Assembly (NCBI GenBank): GCA_017620975.1
Contig: JAGAUD010000012.1
Location: forward strand, 1 to 64,000
Reading direction: 5' to 3'
DNA from: Lachnospiraceae bacterium
GTDB taxonomy: Bacteria; Bacillota_A; Clostridia; Lachnospirales; Lachnospiraceae
DNA length: 64,000 bases
Shown in pieces: positions 8,148 to 16,700 of the stretch. Every line of letters begins with the position of its first letter. Position 1 is the first letter of the stretch. The position numbers and the translations under genes were made by a program. Below the pieces are notes generated by a model. That model worked only from the letters and a program-made list of their open reading frames with translations. It made no database searches and was not told where the DNA came from.

Positions 8148-10603
8148 TGCAGTCACAATTTACGGTTAAAGCGCAGTCTGCGCTTTCCTATGCGGCTAAA
8201 TGTGCCAGACAGTTAAAACAGGGGTATGTTGGAACAGAGCATATTCTGGTGGGATTGTTGAAAGAGGAAGACAGTGTGGCTGCCAGAGTGCTGGCAGCAA
8301 ATGGTGTAGAAACCGGCCGTATTATAGAACTGATTAAAGAATTAATAGCTTTTGAAAATGGCGTGGCAGTCAAAGAGAGAGAGGGGTATTCTCCGAGGGC
8401 AAGAAAGGTTCTGGAGGAGGCACACCGCCAGGCAAGAAGGTTCGGTCAGAACGCAACGGGTACTGAGCACATTCTGTTAGCTTTGATAAAAGAAGGGGAG
8501 AATGTGGCAGTTCGATTGTTGAATACCATGGGCATCGCATCAGCTAAAATTTATGCGGAAGTTTTAAATGCGATGGGTCAGGACAGCAATCTTTATAAAG
8601 AAGATTTAGGAAGAAAAGGCTCCGGCAAGGGGAAACATTCTACTCTGGAGCAGTACAGCAGAGATCTGACAGCACTGGCAAGGGAAGGGAAACTGGATCC
8701 TGTTATTGGCAGAGAGGATGAAATCAGACGTGTCGTTCAGATATTAAGTCGTCGTACTAAGAATAATCCATGTCTGATTGGTGAGCCGGGTGTTGGGAAG
8801 ACTGCTGTGGTAGAAGGTCTTGCGCTTCGCATCGTATCAGGACAGGTGCCTTTTACCGTTAGGGATAAGCGGGTGCTTACTTTGGATTTGTCAGGTATGG
8901 TGGCAGGAAGTAAGTACCGTGGTGAATTTGAAGAGCGAATCAAGAAAGTGGTGAAGGAAGTCATTGATGATGGCAATGTGATTCTTTTTTTGGATGAACT
9001 TCACACGATCATTGGTGCAGGAGGAGCCGAAGGAGCTATTGATGCATCCAATATTTTAAAACCGTCCCTGGCCAGAGGAGAGATTCAGCTGATCGGTGCC
9101 ACCACCATTGCGGAGTATCGTAAGTATGTTGAGAAGGATGCTGCACTGGAACGCCGTTTTCAGCCTGTAAATGTGGAAGAACCCTCTCAGGAGGAAGCAA
9201 TCAGAATATTGAATGGGATCAAGGGAAAATATGAAGATCATCATCAAGTGCAGATTCTTCCTGAGGCAGTAGAAGCAGCAGTGAGGTTATCAGAACGTTA
9301 TATCAATGACCGCAATCTCCCTGATAAGGCAATTGATCTGATTGATGAAGCGGCAGCCAGTGCAAGACTTAAGGTCAATGATATGCCGCAGAAGCAGAAA
9401 GAGTTGTTAGAACAGATTAAGCAGATGGATGCTCAGATGGAACATGCAATACGCATGGAAGCTTTTTCTCAAGCTAATGAAATCAAGTCCAATCAGGATG
9501 AACTGATCAGAAAGTATGAACGGCTTAACCGCCGCAGGGAGAAACAGGAAGATGCTCTGCAATATAGCATCGGTGAAGATGAGATTGCAGAGGTAGTGGC
9601 AATGTGGACTAAAATTCCGGTCCGGAAGCTTGCGGAAAAAGAGAGCGAGAAACTTCTGAAACTGGAGAATATCCTCCAAAAACGTGTTATTGGACAGGAA
9701 GAGGCAGTGAAAGCAGTGGCAAAAGCCATGCGGAGAGGCAGGGTAGGACTTAAGGATCCTAATCGTCCTATCGGTTCTTTCCTGTTCCTGGGGCCTACCG
9801 GAGTCGGTAAGACAGAACTGAGCAAAGCCTTGGCAGAAGCCATGTTCGGTTCAGAGGATGCTATGATACGAGTGGATATGTCTGAGTATATGGAGAGTCA
9901 TTCTGTATCTAAAATGATAGGTTCTCCGCCCGGATATGTTGGATTTGATGAGGGTGGCCAGCTCAGTGAGAAGGTGCGCAGAAATCCCTACTCAGTGGTA
10001 CTGTTCGACGAGATAGAGAAGGCGCATCCGGATGTGTTTAATATCCTGCTGCAGGTATTGGATGATGGGCATATCACAGATTCCAAGGGCAGAAAGGTCA
10101 GCTTTAAAAATACGGTATTGATCATGACTTCCAATGCGGGGGCACAGCGGATTGTAGATCCAAAGAATCTGGGATTTGCAGCACAGTCCAGTGCTCAGAA
10201 AGATTATGAGAAGATGAAATCTTCTGTTATGGAAGAGGTAAAGAGAAGCTTCAAACCGGAGTTTATCAACAGAATCGATGATATTATCGTGTTCCATCAA
10301 TTAAACAGAGAGAATATGAAAGAAATCATCAGCCTGTTATCTTCCGGCTTGTGTAAACGGTGTCAGGAACAGATGGATATTCGCCTGACGATTACAGGCG
10401 CGTTGAAAGAGCACCTGGTTGAGAAATATTCTGATCATAAGATGGGTGCACGCCCGCTTAAGCGAGCAATCCAGTCAGTTATCGAGGACAGTCTGGCAGA
10501 AGAGATTTTGATGAAGAAGGTACAGCCGGGAGATACAGTATCTGCTGGCTTTAAGAACGGAAAAGTGACTTTTACCGTGAAAGAAAGGGATAGTTTATCT
10601 TAA
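8147..10603 (+). CDS. clpC: ATP-dependent Clp protease ATP-binding subunit ClpC
   Basis: ClpC is a hexameric AAA+ unfoldase that feeds proteins to ClpP. The 818-residue chain has two N-terminal Clp repeats (about 1-145; [10 protein letters not shown] and [10 protein letters not shown]) and a first AAA+ module with Walker A GEPGVGKT and Walker [21 protein letters not shown]-type coiled middle domain lies near 410-460. The second AAA+ module has [23 protein letters not shown] and the sensor-2 region [10 protein letters not shown]. An LGF tripeptide near residue 678 could be the ClpP-docking loop. The usual neighbours ctsR, mcsA and mcsB are absent; instead it follows a GntR gene with overlapping stop and start. 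Expression is probably set by the palindrome at 7726-7748. Confidence 0.95.
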   Translation: MQSQFTVKAQSALSYAAKCARQLKQGYVGTEHILVGLLKEEDSVAARVLAANGVETGRIIELIKELIAFENGVAVKEREGYSPRARKVLEEAHRQARRFGQNATGTEHILLALIKEGENVAVRLLNTMGIASAKIYAEVLNAMGQDSNLYKEDLGRKGSGKGKHSTLEQYSRDLTALAREGKLDPVIGREDEIRRVVQILSRRTKNNPCLIGEPGVGKTAVVEGLALRIVSGQVPFTVRDKRVLTLDLSGMVAGSKYRGEFEERIKKVVKEVIDDGNVILFLDELHTIIGAGGAEGAIDASNILKPSLARGEIQLIGATTIAEYRKYVEKDAALERRFQPVNVEEPSQEEAIRILNGIKGKYEDHHQVQILPEAVEAAVRLSERYINDRNLPDKAIDLIDEAAASARLKVNDMPQKQKELLEQIKQMDAQMEHAIRMEAFSQANEIKSNQDELIRKYERLNRRREKQEDALQYSIGEDEIAEVVAMWTKIPVRKLAEKESEKLLKLENILQKRVIGQEEAVKAVAKAMRRGRVGLKDPNRPIGSFLFLGPTGVGKTELSKALAEAMFGSEDAMIRVDMSEYMESHSVSKMIGSPPGYVGFDEGGQLSEKVRRNPYSVVLFDEIEKAHPDVFNILLQVLDDGHITDSKGRKVSFKNTVLIMTSNAGAQRIVDPKNLGFAAQSSAQKDYEKMKSSVMEEVKRSFKPEFINRIDDIIVFHQLNRENMKEIISLLSSGLCKRCQEQMDIRLTITGALKEHLVEKYSDHKMGARPLKRAIQSVIEDSLAEEILMKKVQPGDTVSAGFKNGKVTFTVKERDSLS

Positions 10604-10632
10604 AAATTTTTAATATATTACAGAAGAAATAT

Positions 10633-10678
10633 TTGTAGAAAAAAGCTATATTTTATATTATACTGTAAGTACAGTATA
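10633..10678 (+). promoter_or_regulatory. Promoter with adjoining 20-base palindrome
   Basis: TTGTAG (10633-10638), 17 bases, TATTAT (10656-10661). TATACTGTA (10659-10667) and TACAGTATA (10670-10678) form a perfect inverted repeat with a 2-base centre. It overlaps the -10 and expected start site, a classical repressor position. The binding protein is unknown. Confidence 0.6.
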
Positions 10679-10721
10679 GGTAGGATGCTTTAAACCTACA
10701 AATATTCAGGAGGACAAAAAG

Positions 10722-11135
10722 ATGGCAGTAGTAGAAGAATTGCTTCGCAATGAGGGTGACGGTGCAATAAGTTTTGGAAATCATAAATTGGCAAGCAAGG
10801 CAAAGGTGGAAGACTTTAAACACGAAGGTGATCTGTTGAAGGTAAAGACTTATAATGAGATTACCAAGCTGGAGAAAAATGGTATGTTCCTGTATGAATC
10901 GGTACCCGGAACCAGCGTCTTGAATTTCAAAGAGACAGATAATGGTGTGGAATTCGTAGTGGAAGGGGAGAAAGATGCTCAGATTACTCTGGGACTTATT
11001 GATGATACGGAATATGAAGTTCTGGTAGCCGGTGAGAGTGTAGGTACGATGAAAACCGGATTTGGCGGAAAACTCAGCTTGAGTGTGGAACTTCAGAATG
11101 CGGGAGAAGTATCAGTTAAGATTGCTCAGGCTTAA
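10722..11135 (+). CDS. Conserved protein often labelled endosialidase
   Basis: This 137-residue soluble protein has no signal peptide or membrane segment. It begins MAVVEELLRNEGDGAISFGNH and seems to be all-beta: alternating hydrophobic strands with glycine turns, including FVVEGEKDAQITLGL and VGTMKTGFGGKLSLSVEL. I recall near-identical proteins across Lachnospiraceae carrying the automatic name endosialidase, but I see no sialidase motifs and would not accept that activity. The ATG follows AGGAGGAC. It is preceded by its own promoter with a palindrome and lies 23 bases before radA, so the two may share a transcript. Function unknown. Confidence 0.75.
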   Translation: MAVVEELLRNEGDGAISFGNHKLASKAKVEDFKHEGDLLKVKTYNEITKLEKNGMFLYESVPGTSVLNFKETDNGVEFVVEGEKDAQITLGLIDDTEYEVLVAGESVGTMKTGFGGKLSLSVELQNAGEVSVKIAQA

Positions 11136-11158
11136 GTCTGAATGCAGGAAAGGACCCC

Positions 11159-12535
11159 ATGGCAAAAGGAAAGACAACAGTATATTTTTGTCAGAATTGT
11201 GGTTATGAATCCAGTAAGTGGATGGGACAGTGTCCGGGGTGCAGAGAATGGAATACTATGGTGGAGGAGACTGTAAATACAGTTTCCTCCAAAGTATCAG
11301 GAGGCAAGACGCAGCAGCGAATGCAGCGGATTGCCCCTTCTGTACTATCGGAAATCGAGCTTAAGGAAGAAGACAGACTTCTGACACATATCAATGAATT
11401 GGACAGAGTATTGGGAGGCGGTATCGTACAGGGCTCCCTGACACTTGTAGGCGGAGATCCGGGAATCGGCAAGTCTACTCTCCTGCTTCAGGTGTGTCGA
11501 CAGTTATCAGAGCAGGGGAATAGGGTTCTGTATATTTCGGGAGAAGAGTCTCTGGTTCAGATTAAGATGAGGGCGGACAGAATAGGAACTTTCGGTTCCA
11601 GGATGCTTCTTCTATGTGAGACCAATCTGGATTCTATTGCAGAGGTTATCAGGCAGGAACAACCCAAAGTAGTAGTGATTGACTCTATACAGACTATGTT
11701 CAATGAGAACGTCTCTGCAGCACCGGGAAGTGTTTCTCAGGTCAGAGAGTCCACAGGGATCTTGCTTCAGTTGGCAAAAGGGCTGGGAGTCTCCGTATTT
11801 ATTGTAGGACATGTAACAAAGGAAGGTACGGTTGCAGGTCCAAGGGTATTGGAGCATATGGTGGATACAGTACTTTACTTTGAAGGTGACCGCCATGCTT
11901 CTTATCGTATCCTACGCGGAGTCAAGAACCGATTTGGTTCCACCAATGAAATTGGTGTATTTGAGATGAGAGAGGAGGGACTGGTTGAAGTAACCAATCC
12001 TTCAGAGTATATGCTGGAGGGAAGGCCTGAAAATGCCAGCGGCTCCGTTGTTGCATGCTCCATGGAAGGAACGAGACCCATTCTCATTGAAATTCAGGCG
12101 CTGGTATGCCAGAGCAATTTTGGAATTCCCAGAAGACAGACTACCGGAACTGATTTTAACAGGGTGAATCTACTGATGGCAGTGTTGGAAAAACGCCTTG
12201 GTGTCCAGATGTCGGGTTGTGATGCGTATGTCAATATTACCGGCGGTATGAAAATCACGGAACCGGCCATAGACCTTGGTATTGCACTGGCCATTCTGTC
12301 CAGTTTCCGTAACCGCCCGTTAAGCCCCAAACTTATAGCTTTTGGTGAAATTGGCTTAAGTGGTGAAGTGCGTTCCGTCAGTATGCCTGCTCAGCGTGTA
12401 GCAGAAGCTGAAAAGCTTGGCTTTGATACCTGCATCCTTCCTGCCGGTTGTGCAGCAACCTTGAAATATAATGGATCCATGCGCATCATTGGCGTAAAAT
12501 CCCTGCAGGATGTAGTGAGTGCTTTGTTTCGATAA
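11159..12535 (+). CDS. radA: DNA repair protein RadA (Sms)
   Basis: RadA is a hexameric helicase that promotes branch migration in recombination and repair. The 458-residue protein opens with the four-cysteine zinc finger CQNCGYESSKWMGQCPGC. A RecA-like core follows with Walker A GGDPGIGKST, Walker B KVVVIDSIQTMF and the RadA-specific KNRFGSTNEIGVF motif near residue 257. The C-terminal third is the Lon-protease-like domain (YVNITGGMKITEPAIDLGIA), which lacks protease function in this family. The start ATG at 11159 follows GGAAAGGA. Length is typical. Confidence 0.96.
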   Translation: MAKGKTTVYFCQNCGYESSKWMGQCPGCREWNTMVEETVNTVSSKVSGGKTQQRMQRIAPSVLSEIELKEEDRLLTHINELDRVLGGGIVQGSLTLVGGDPGIGKSTLLLQVCRQLSEQGNRVLYISGEESLVQIKMRADRIGTFGSRMLLLCETNLDSIAEVIRQEQPKVVVIDSIQTMFNENVSAAPGSVSQVRESTGILLQLAKGLGVSVFIVGHVTKEGTVAGPRVLEHMVDTVLYFEGDRHASYRILRGVKNRFGSTNEIGVFEMREEGLVEVTNPSEYMLEGRPENASGSVVACSMEGTRPILIEIQALVCQSNFGIPRRQTTGTDFNRVNLLMAVLEKRLGVQMSGCDAYVNITGGMKITEPAIDLGIALAILSSFRNRPLSPKLIAFGEIGLSGEVRSVSMPAQRVAEAEKLGFDTCILPAGCAATLKYNGSMRIIGVKSLQDVVSALFR

Positions 12536-12653
12536 TGAGTGGTGCTTATGAGCAAAAATGAGCTGCGAAGCAGTGGAAAGCTCCGTGAGGTGTGGTTTTG
12601 CGAATGGCTCGTCTGAACTGTTACAATTTTTCCGAAAATTTTGAAATTTCTAC

Positions 12654-12683
12654 TTGATTAATTGGTATGAGTTGTGCTATAAT
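12654..12683 (+). promoter_or_regulatory. Promoter of tRNA-Trp
   Basis: TTGATT (12654-12659), 18 bases, TATAAT (12678-12683), about 30 bases before the tRNA. The 118 bases between radA and this site contain only a weak GAGCT/AGCTC hairpin. Confidence 0.6.
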
Positions 12684-12713
12684 ATATTTCGTCAGTTGGA
12701 AGTAACATGATAC

Positions 12714-12784
12714 AGGGGAATAGTACAGCGGTAGTGCGGCGGTCTCCAAAACCGTTAACGGGGGTTCGATCCCCTCTTCCCCTG
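12714..12784 (+). tRNA. tRNA-Trp (CCA anticodon)
   Basis: The 71-base gene folds as a cloverleaf. The acceptor stem is AGGGGAA with TTCCCCT, the discriminator base is G, the anticodon loop is CTCCAAA with CCA at 12746-12748, and the T-arm holds GGTTCGATCC. The 3' CCA end is not encoded. It is a single-gene unit with its own promoter and a strong terminator. Confidence 0.95.
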
Positions 12785-12789
12785 CTAAG

Positions 12790-12829
12790 GATCCTTCAAT
12801 CTACAACATTGTAGCTTGAAGGATTTTTT
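12790..12829 (+). terminator. Intrinsic terminator of tRNA-Trp
   Basis: ATCCTTCAA-T-CTACA pairs with TGTAG-C-TTGAAGGAT around ACAT, followed by six T. Confidence 0.9.
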
Positions 12830-12883
12830 GTCATATAAGAAGAATCGTGAAGTGAGAACAGGAACGTGGAAGGAGTAAAGAGT

Positions 12884-13282
12884 ATGAATCAGGAAGAAAA
12901 ACTTGCCAAAGCATTAGACATTTTAAAGAAATGGCTGGATGAGCTTGCAAAACGTGCCGGAGAGGAGCAAAGCTATGCAGAGGGCCTTTGGGAGAGAATG
13001 AAAAATTCAAATGGTGTCTTGAGGGAGTTTGCTTATTATCATGACTACGGAAAGTTCCTGTGTGAATATAAGGTTGCAGGATATACACTGGCAGATATTT
13101 TAGTATGGCAGGTAGACCATTTTAAAGCTTATCTGGACAGACCAAATGAAATGAACCGCTATCGACAGGAGAGATTGTTGCTGGATTCTTTGGATATCAT
13201 GCTTCAGATGGAAAAGAATCCAACTGTCTATGTGGAGAAAATGAGTGGAGAAACGGGAACGGATTTCGTAGACAAATATTAA
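12884..13282 (+). CDS. Conserved hypothetical protein, 132 residues
   Basis: The soluble, mostly helical and charged protein begins MNQEEKLAKALDILKKWLDE. Its central part has an aromatic and histidine-containing segment (LREFAYYHDYGKFLCEYKVAG), then LADILVWQVDHFKAYLDR and a late RLLLDSLDIMLQMEKNP helix. No signal peptide, membrane span or known catalytic motif is visible. The ATG at 12884 follows AAGGAG and is preferred over a GTG at 12866. I recall similar unnamed proteins in Lachnospiraceae but no function. It is a single gene; a convergent candidate sRNA ends just after its stop codon. Confidence 0.65.
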   Translation: MNQEEKLAKALDILKKWLDELAKRAGEEQSYAEGLWERMKNSNGVLREFAYYHDYGKFLCEYKVAGYTLADILVWQVDHFKAYLDRPNEMNRYRQERLLLDSLDIMLQMEKNPTVYVEKMSGETGTDFVDKY

Positions 13283-13283
13283 T

Positions 13284-13390
13284 AAGAAAAACAATCAAAG
13301 CGCCTACAGGAGACCTGCAGACGCTTCGATTGTGTAAAAGGGGAATTCTTCCGGAATTTGCTATATAGCAGTTCGGTATCTCAACCGAAC
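13284..13390 (-). ncRNA. Candidate small regulatory RNA
   Basis: On the minus strand a promoter (TGGACA-17-TATAAT) would start a transcript near 13390. Its 5' end folds at once: GTTCGGT pairs with ACCGAAC around six bases (13390-13371). The palindrome GCTATATAGC follows, then AATTC/GAATT. Next comes a C-rich unpaired stretch, TTCCCCTTTTAC (about 13347-13336), complementary to Shine-Dalgarno-like AAGGGG. The RNA closes with a 12-pair hairpin with one mismatch (13333-13322 with 13302-13291) and TTTTTCTT. Length is about 105 bases. The layout of 5' hairpin, C-rich single strand and intrinsic terminator is that of trans-acting sRNAs in Gram-positive bacteria. I cannot match it to a named family. 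Confidence 0.6.
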
Positions 13391-13396
13391 AAGGTT

Positions 13397-13425
13397 ATTA
13401 TAACCTATAAATTTGGAAATGTCCA
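13397..13425 (-). promoter_or_regulatory. Minus-strand promoter for the candidate sRNA
   Basis: Read on the minus strand: TGGACA (13425-13420), 17 bases, TATAAT (13402-13397). The expected start, near 13390, coincides with the base of the first hairpin. The -10 lies inside the near-palindrome AGGTTATTATAACCT (13392-13406). Confidence 0.6.
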
Positions 13426-13503
13426 GAAGTTTTTTGCAAAAAATAATATTTTTTTGTAATAATTTGTCGAAACAAGGTGCTTGAGTAAGATAAAGACCGG
13501 ATT

Positions 13504-13532
13504 TTGTACTGTACTTTTTGAGAAAGTATGAT
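13504..13532 (+). promoter_or_regulatory. Promoter of a candidate plus-strand RNA
   Basis: TTGTAC (13504-13509), 17 bases, TATGAT (13527-13532). It lies 177 bases before a second promoter that is better placed for purL. Confidence 0.55.
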
Positions 13533-13539
13533 AAAATGA

Positions 13540-13684
13540 TATGGTAGACTAAAGAGGGCAGAGGAAAACAACCGCTTTGGGGTCATAAGTCATGTCTTGT
13601 ATGGGCTAAATTGGGCCGGAAGCATGGTATCCCCCACAAAAGATAGGGTAAATTTTGTATAAATTTGTTATTTTAGGCTATTGT
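13540..13684 (+). ncRNA. Candidate structured RNA upstream of purL
   Basis: The segment between the two promoters closes on itself. TAGACTAAA (13545-13553) pairs with TTTAGGCTA (13672-13680) with one mismatch. Inside, CTTT-GGGG-ATA-CATG near 13574-13593 pairs in order with CATG-TAT-CCCC-AAAG near 13623-13642, through small internal loops. This single long bulged rod recalls 6S RNA, but I do not see a decisive 6S signature. There is no reading frame and no clear terminator. It could also be the long leader of purL. Confidence 0.35.
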
Positions 13685-13709
13685 GTGAAAAGAAAGACAA
13701 AGGTATAAT
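13681..13709 (+). promoter_or_regulatory. Promoter of purL
   Basis: TTGTGT (13681-13686), 17 bases, TATAAT (13704-13709). It predicts a leader of about 70 bases before the purL start at 13788. Confidence 0.65.
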
Positions 13710-13787
13710 GATAGTGTAGTGCGGAGTTAAAACGATTAAGAAAAAGCTCTGCCAAGTTACAACCAGAATAAATTTGGAGGATCCAGC

Positions 13788-16700
13788 ATGGGAAACGTAA
13801 GACGTATCTATGTAGAAAAGAAAGCCCCCTTTGCAGTAAAGGCTCATGAACTTCAGGAAGAGCTGAAGAATTACCTGGGCATTAATGATGTGGAGGCAGT
13901 TCGCGTATTTATACGCTATGATGTGGAGAATATTTCAGATGAAGTATTTGCCAAAGCATGTAAGACCGTATTTTCTGAACCGCCTGTAGATGATTTGTAT
14001 GAGGAAACAATTGATATTCCGAAAGGCAGCAGAGTATTCTCTGTAGAATTTCTGCCCGGTCAGTTCGACCAGAGAGCAGATTCCGCAGTACAATGTGTGA
14101 AATTCCTGAACGAGAATGAAGAGCCGGTTATCAAGACTGCTGTTACCTACCTGCTTGTAGGCGATATTTCCGATGAAGAATTTGCCAAAATCAAAGCTTA
14201 TTGTATCAACCCTGTAGATTCCAGAGAGACTGATCTTGTGAAGCCGGAAACTTTGATTACGGTATATGATGACCCCGCAGATGTATCCATTTTTGACGGA
14301 TTTTGCGAGATGGAAGAGGGAGAACTGCATAAGCTGTATGATTCTCTTGGCCTGGCTATGACCTTCAAGGATTTCCTGCATATCCAGAATTATTTCCGTG
14401 GTGATGAGAAGAGAGATCCTTCTATGACAGAGATTCGTGTGTTGGATACCTACTGGTCTGATCACTGCCGTCATACTACATTCTCTACTGAACTGACTGA
14501 CGTAGAGTTCGGCGAGGGATATTATCGTTCTCCTATTGAGACGACCTACCAGAGTTATCTGGACACCAGAGCCGAGATTTTTGCCGGCAGAAATGATAAA
14601 TTTGTATGTCTGATGGATCTTGCTCTGATGGCTATGAGAAAGCTGAAGAAAGACGGCAAGCTGGCTGATATGGAAGAATCCGATGAGATCAATGCGTGCT
14701 CCGTAGTTGTTCCTGTGGAAATGGATTATGACGGAGAGAAAGTAACTGAGGAGTGGTTGGTATTCTTCAAGAATGAGACACACAATCATCCTACAGAGAT
14801 CGAGCCTTTCGGTGGCGCGGCTACCTGTCTGGGTGGTGCAATCCGTGATCCTTTGTCAGGAAGAGGCTATGTATATCAGGCGATGCGTGTAACCGGTGCG
14901 GCTGATCCTACCGTTCCTGTGGCTGATACCTTGAAGGGTAAGCTGTCCCAGAAGAAGCTGGTTCGCGGTGCTGCAAGCGGATATTCCTCCTATGGTAATC
15001 AGATTGGTCTGGCTACCGGTTTTGTTAAAGAAATCTATCATCCCAACTATGTGGCTAAGAGAATGGAAATCGGTGCCGTTATGGGTGCTGCTCCCAGAAG
15101 AAATGTTATCCGTGAGACTTCCGACCCCGGTGATATCATCATCCTGCTGGGCGGACGTACAGGACGTGATGGCTGCGGCGGTGCTACCGGTTCTTCCAAG
15201 GTGCATACAGAGAGCTCTATTGAGACATGTGGCGCAGAGGTCCAGAAGGGTAATGCTCCTACCGAGCGTAAGATTCAGAGACTGTTCCGCAGAGAAGAAG
15301 TAAGTAAGCTGATCAAGAAGTGTAATGACTTCGGTGCAGGCGGTGTATCCGTAGCAATCGGTGAGTTGGCTGATGGTCTGACCGTAGATCTTGATAAAGT
15401 ACCTAAGAAATATGCAGGTCTTGACGGAACCGAGCTTGCTATCTCCGAATCTCAGGAAAGAATGGCAGTAGTAGTGGATCCTAAAGATGTTGAAGAGTTC
15501 CTTGGTTATGCGAACGAAGAGAACCTGGAAGCTATTCCTGTTGCGATTGTTACAGAGGATCCCAGACTGATACTCAACTGGAGAGGCAAGACCATTGTTA
15601 ACTTAAAACGTGCTTTCCTGGATACCAACGGTGCTCATCAGGAGACTACCGTTAAAGTAGACATTCCTAGCGAAGATGAGAATTATTTTGATAAATGGTC
15701 TGTAGAAGAAGTGGGAAAGCAACTGGAAGACGGTGACGTGAAGGCTGCATGGCTGGCACTGTTAAATGACCTGAACGTATGCTCCCAGAAGGGACTTGTG
15801 GAGATGTTCGACTCCTCCATCGGTGCAGGCAGTGTATACATGCCTTACGGCGGAAAATATCAGCTGACCGAGACCCAGTCTATGGTAGCAAAGCTCCCTG
15901 TATTAAAGGGCAAGACCGATACCGTGACCATGATGAGCTACGGCTTCGATCCTTATCTGTCTTCCTGGAGCCCTTACCATGGTGCTGTTTATGCAGTAGT
16001 AGAGTCCATGGCTAAGATTGTAGCTGCCGGCGGTGATTACAGCAAGATTCGTTTCACCTTCCAGGAGTACTTCCGCAGAATGACCTCCGATCCTGAGCGT
16101 TGGAGTCAGCCTTTTGCAGCACTGCTTGGTGCTTATGATGCACAGATCGGTTTCGGACTGCCTTCCATCGGTGGAAAGGACAGTATGTCCGGTACCTTCA
16201 ATGATATTGACGTACCTCCTACACTGGTATCCTTTGCAGTGGATGTTGCAAAGCATGATGATATTGTGACTCCTGAACTGAAGAAAGCAGGCAATAAGCT
16301 TGTTCGCTTTAAAATCGAGAAAGACGATTTTGATATTCCTGTATATGAAGCAGTTATGGAACTGTACAGCAAGATTCATGAACTGACCCTGGATAAGACC
16401 ATCGTTTCTGCTTATGCGCTGGATGCAAAGGGTGCAGCAGCAGCACTGTCCAAGATGGCATTCGGTAACAAGCTGGGTGTAACAGTGGATAATGAAGTGA
16501 CTACAGATGATTTGTTTGCAAACGGACTGGGCGATATCATCGCTGAGATTCCTGCTGATAAGCTGGCAGAACTTGATGCAAAGGAACTGGATTACACCTT
16601 GATCGGTATCGTAACCGAGGAGCCTGCATTTGTATACGGTGATGTGAAGATTACCATGGACGAAGCTCTGAATGCATGGACAAGTAAGCTGGAGAAGGTA

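Noticed and set aside
10601..10615. AAAAATTTTT palindrome after clpC as terminator
   Set aside because: An A-T only stem of this length is too weak to call a terminator.
10722..11135. Sialidase activity
   Set aside because: No sialidase or tail-spike motifs; the common label looks like a propagated annotation.
12548..12616. A 22-codon frame after radA (MSKNELRSSGKLREVW...)
   Set aside because: No ribosome binding site, very short, and outcompeted by the tRNA-Trp promoter region as an explanation.
13540..13787. Purine riboswitch or ZTP riboswitch before purL
   Set aside because: I looked for the conserved cores of both and found neither; a second promoter also separates most of the segment from purL.
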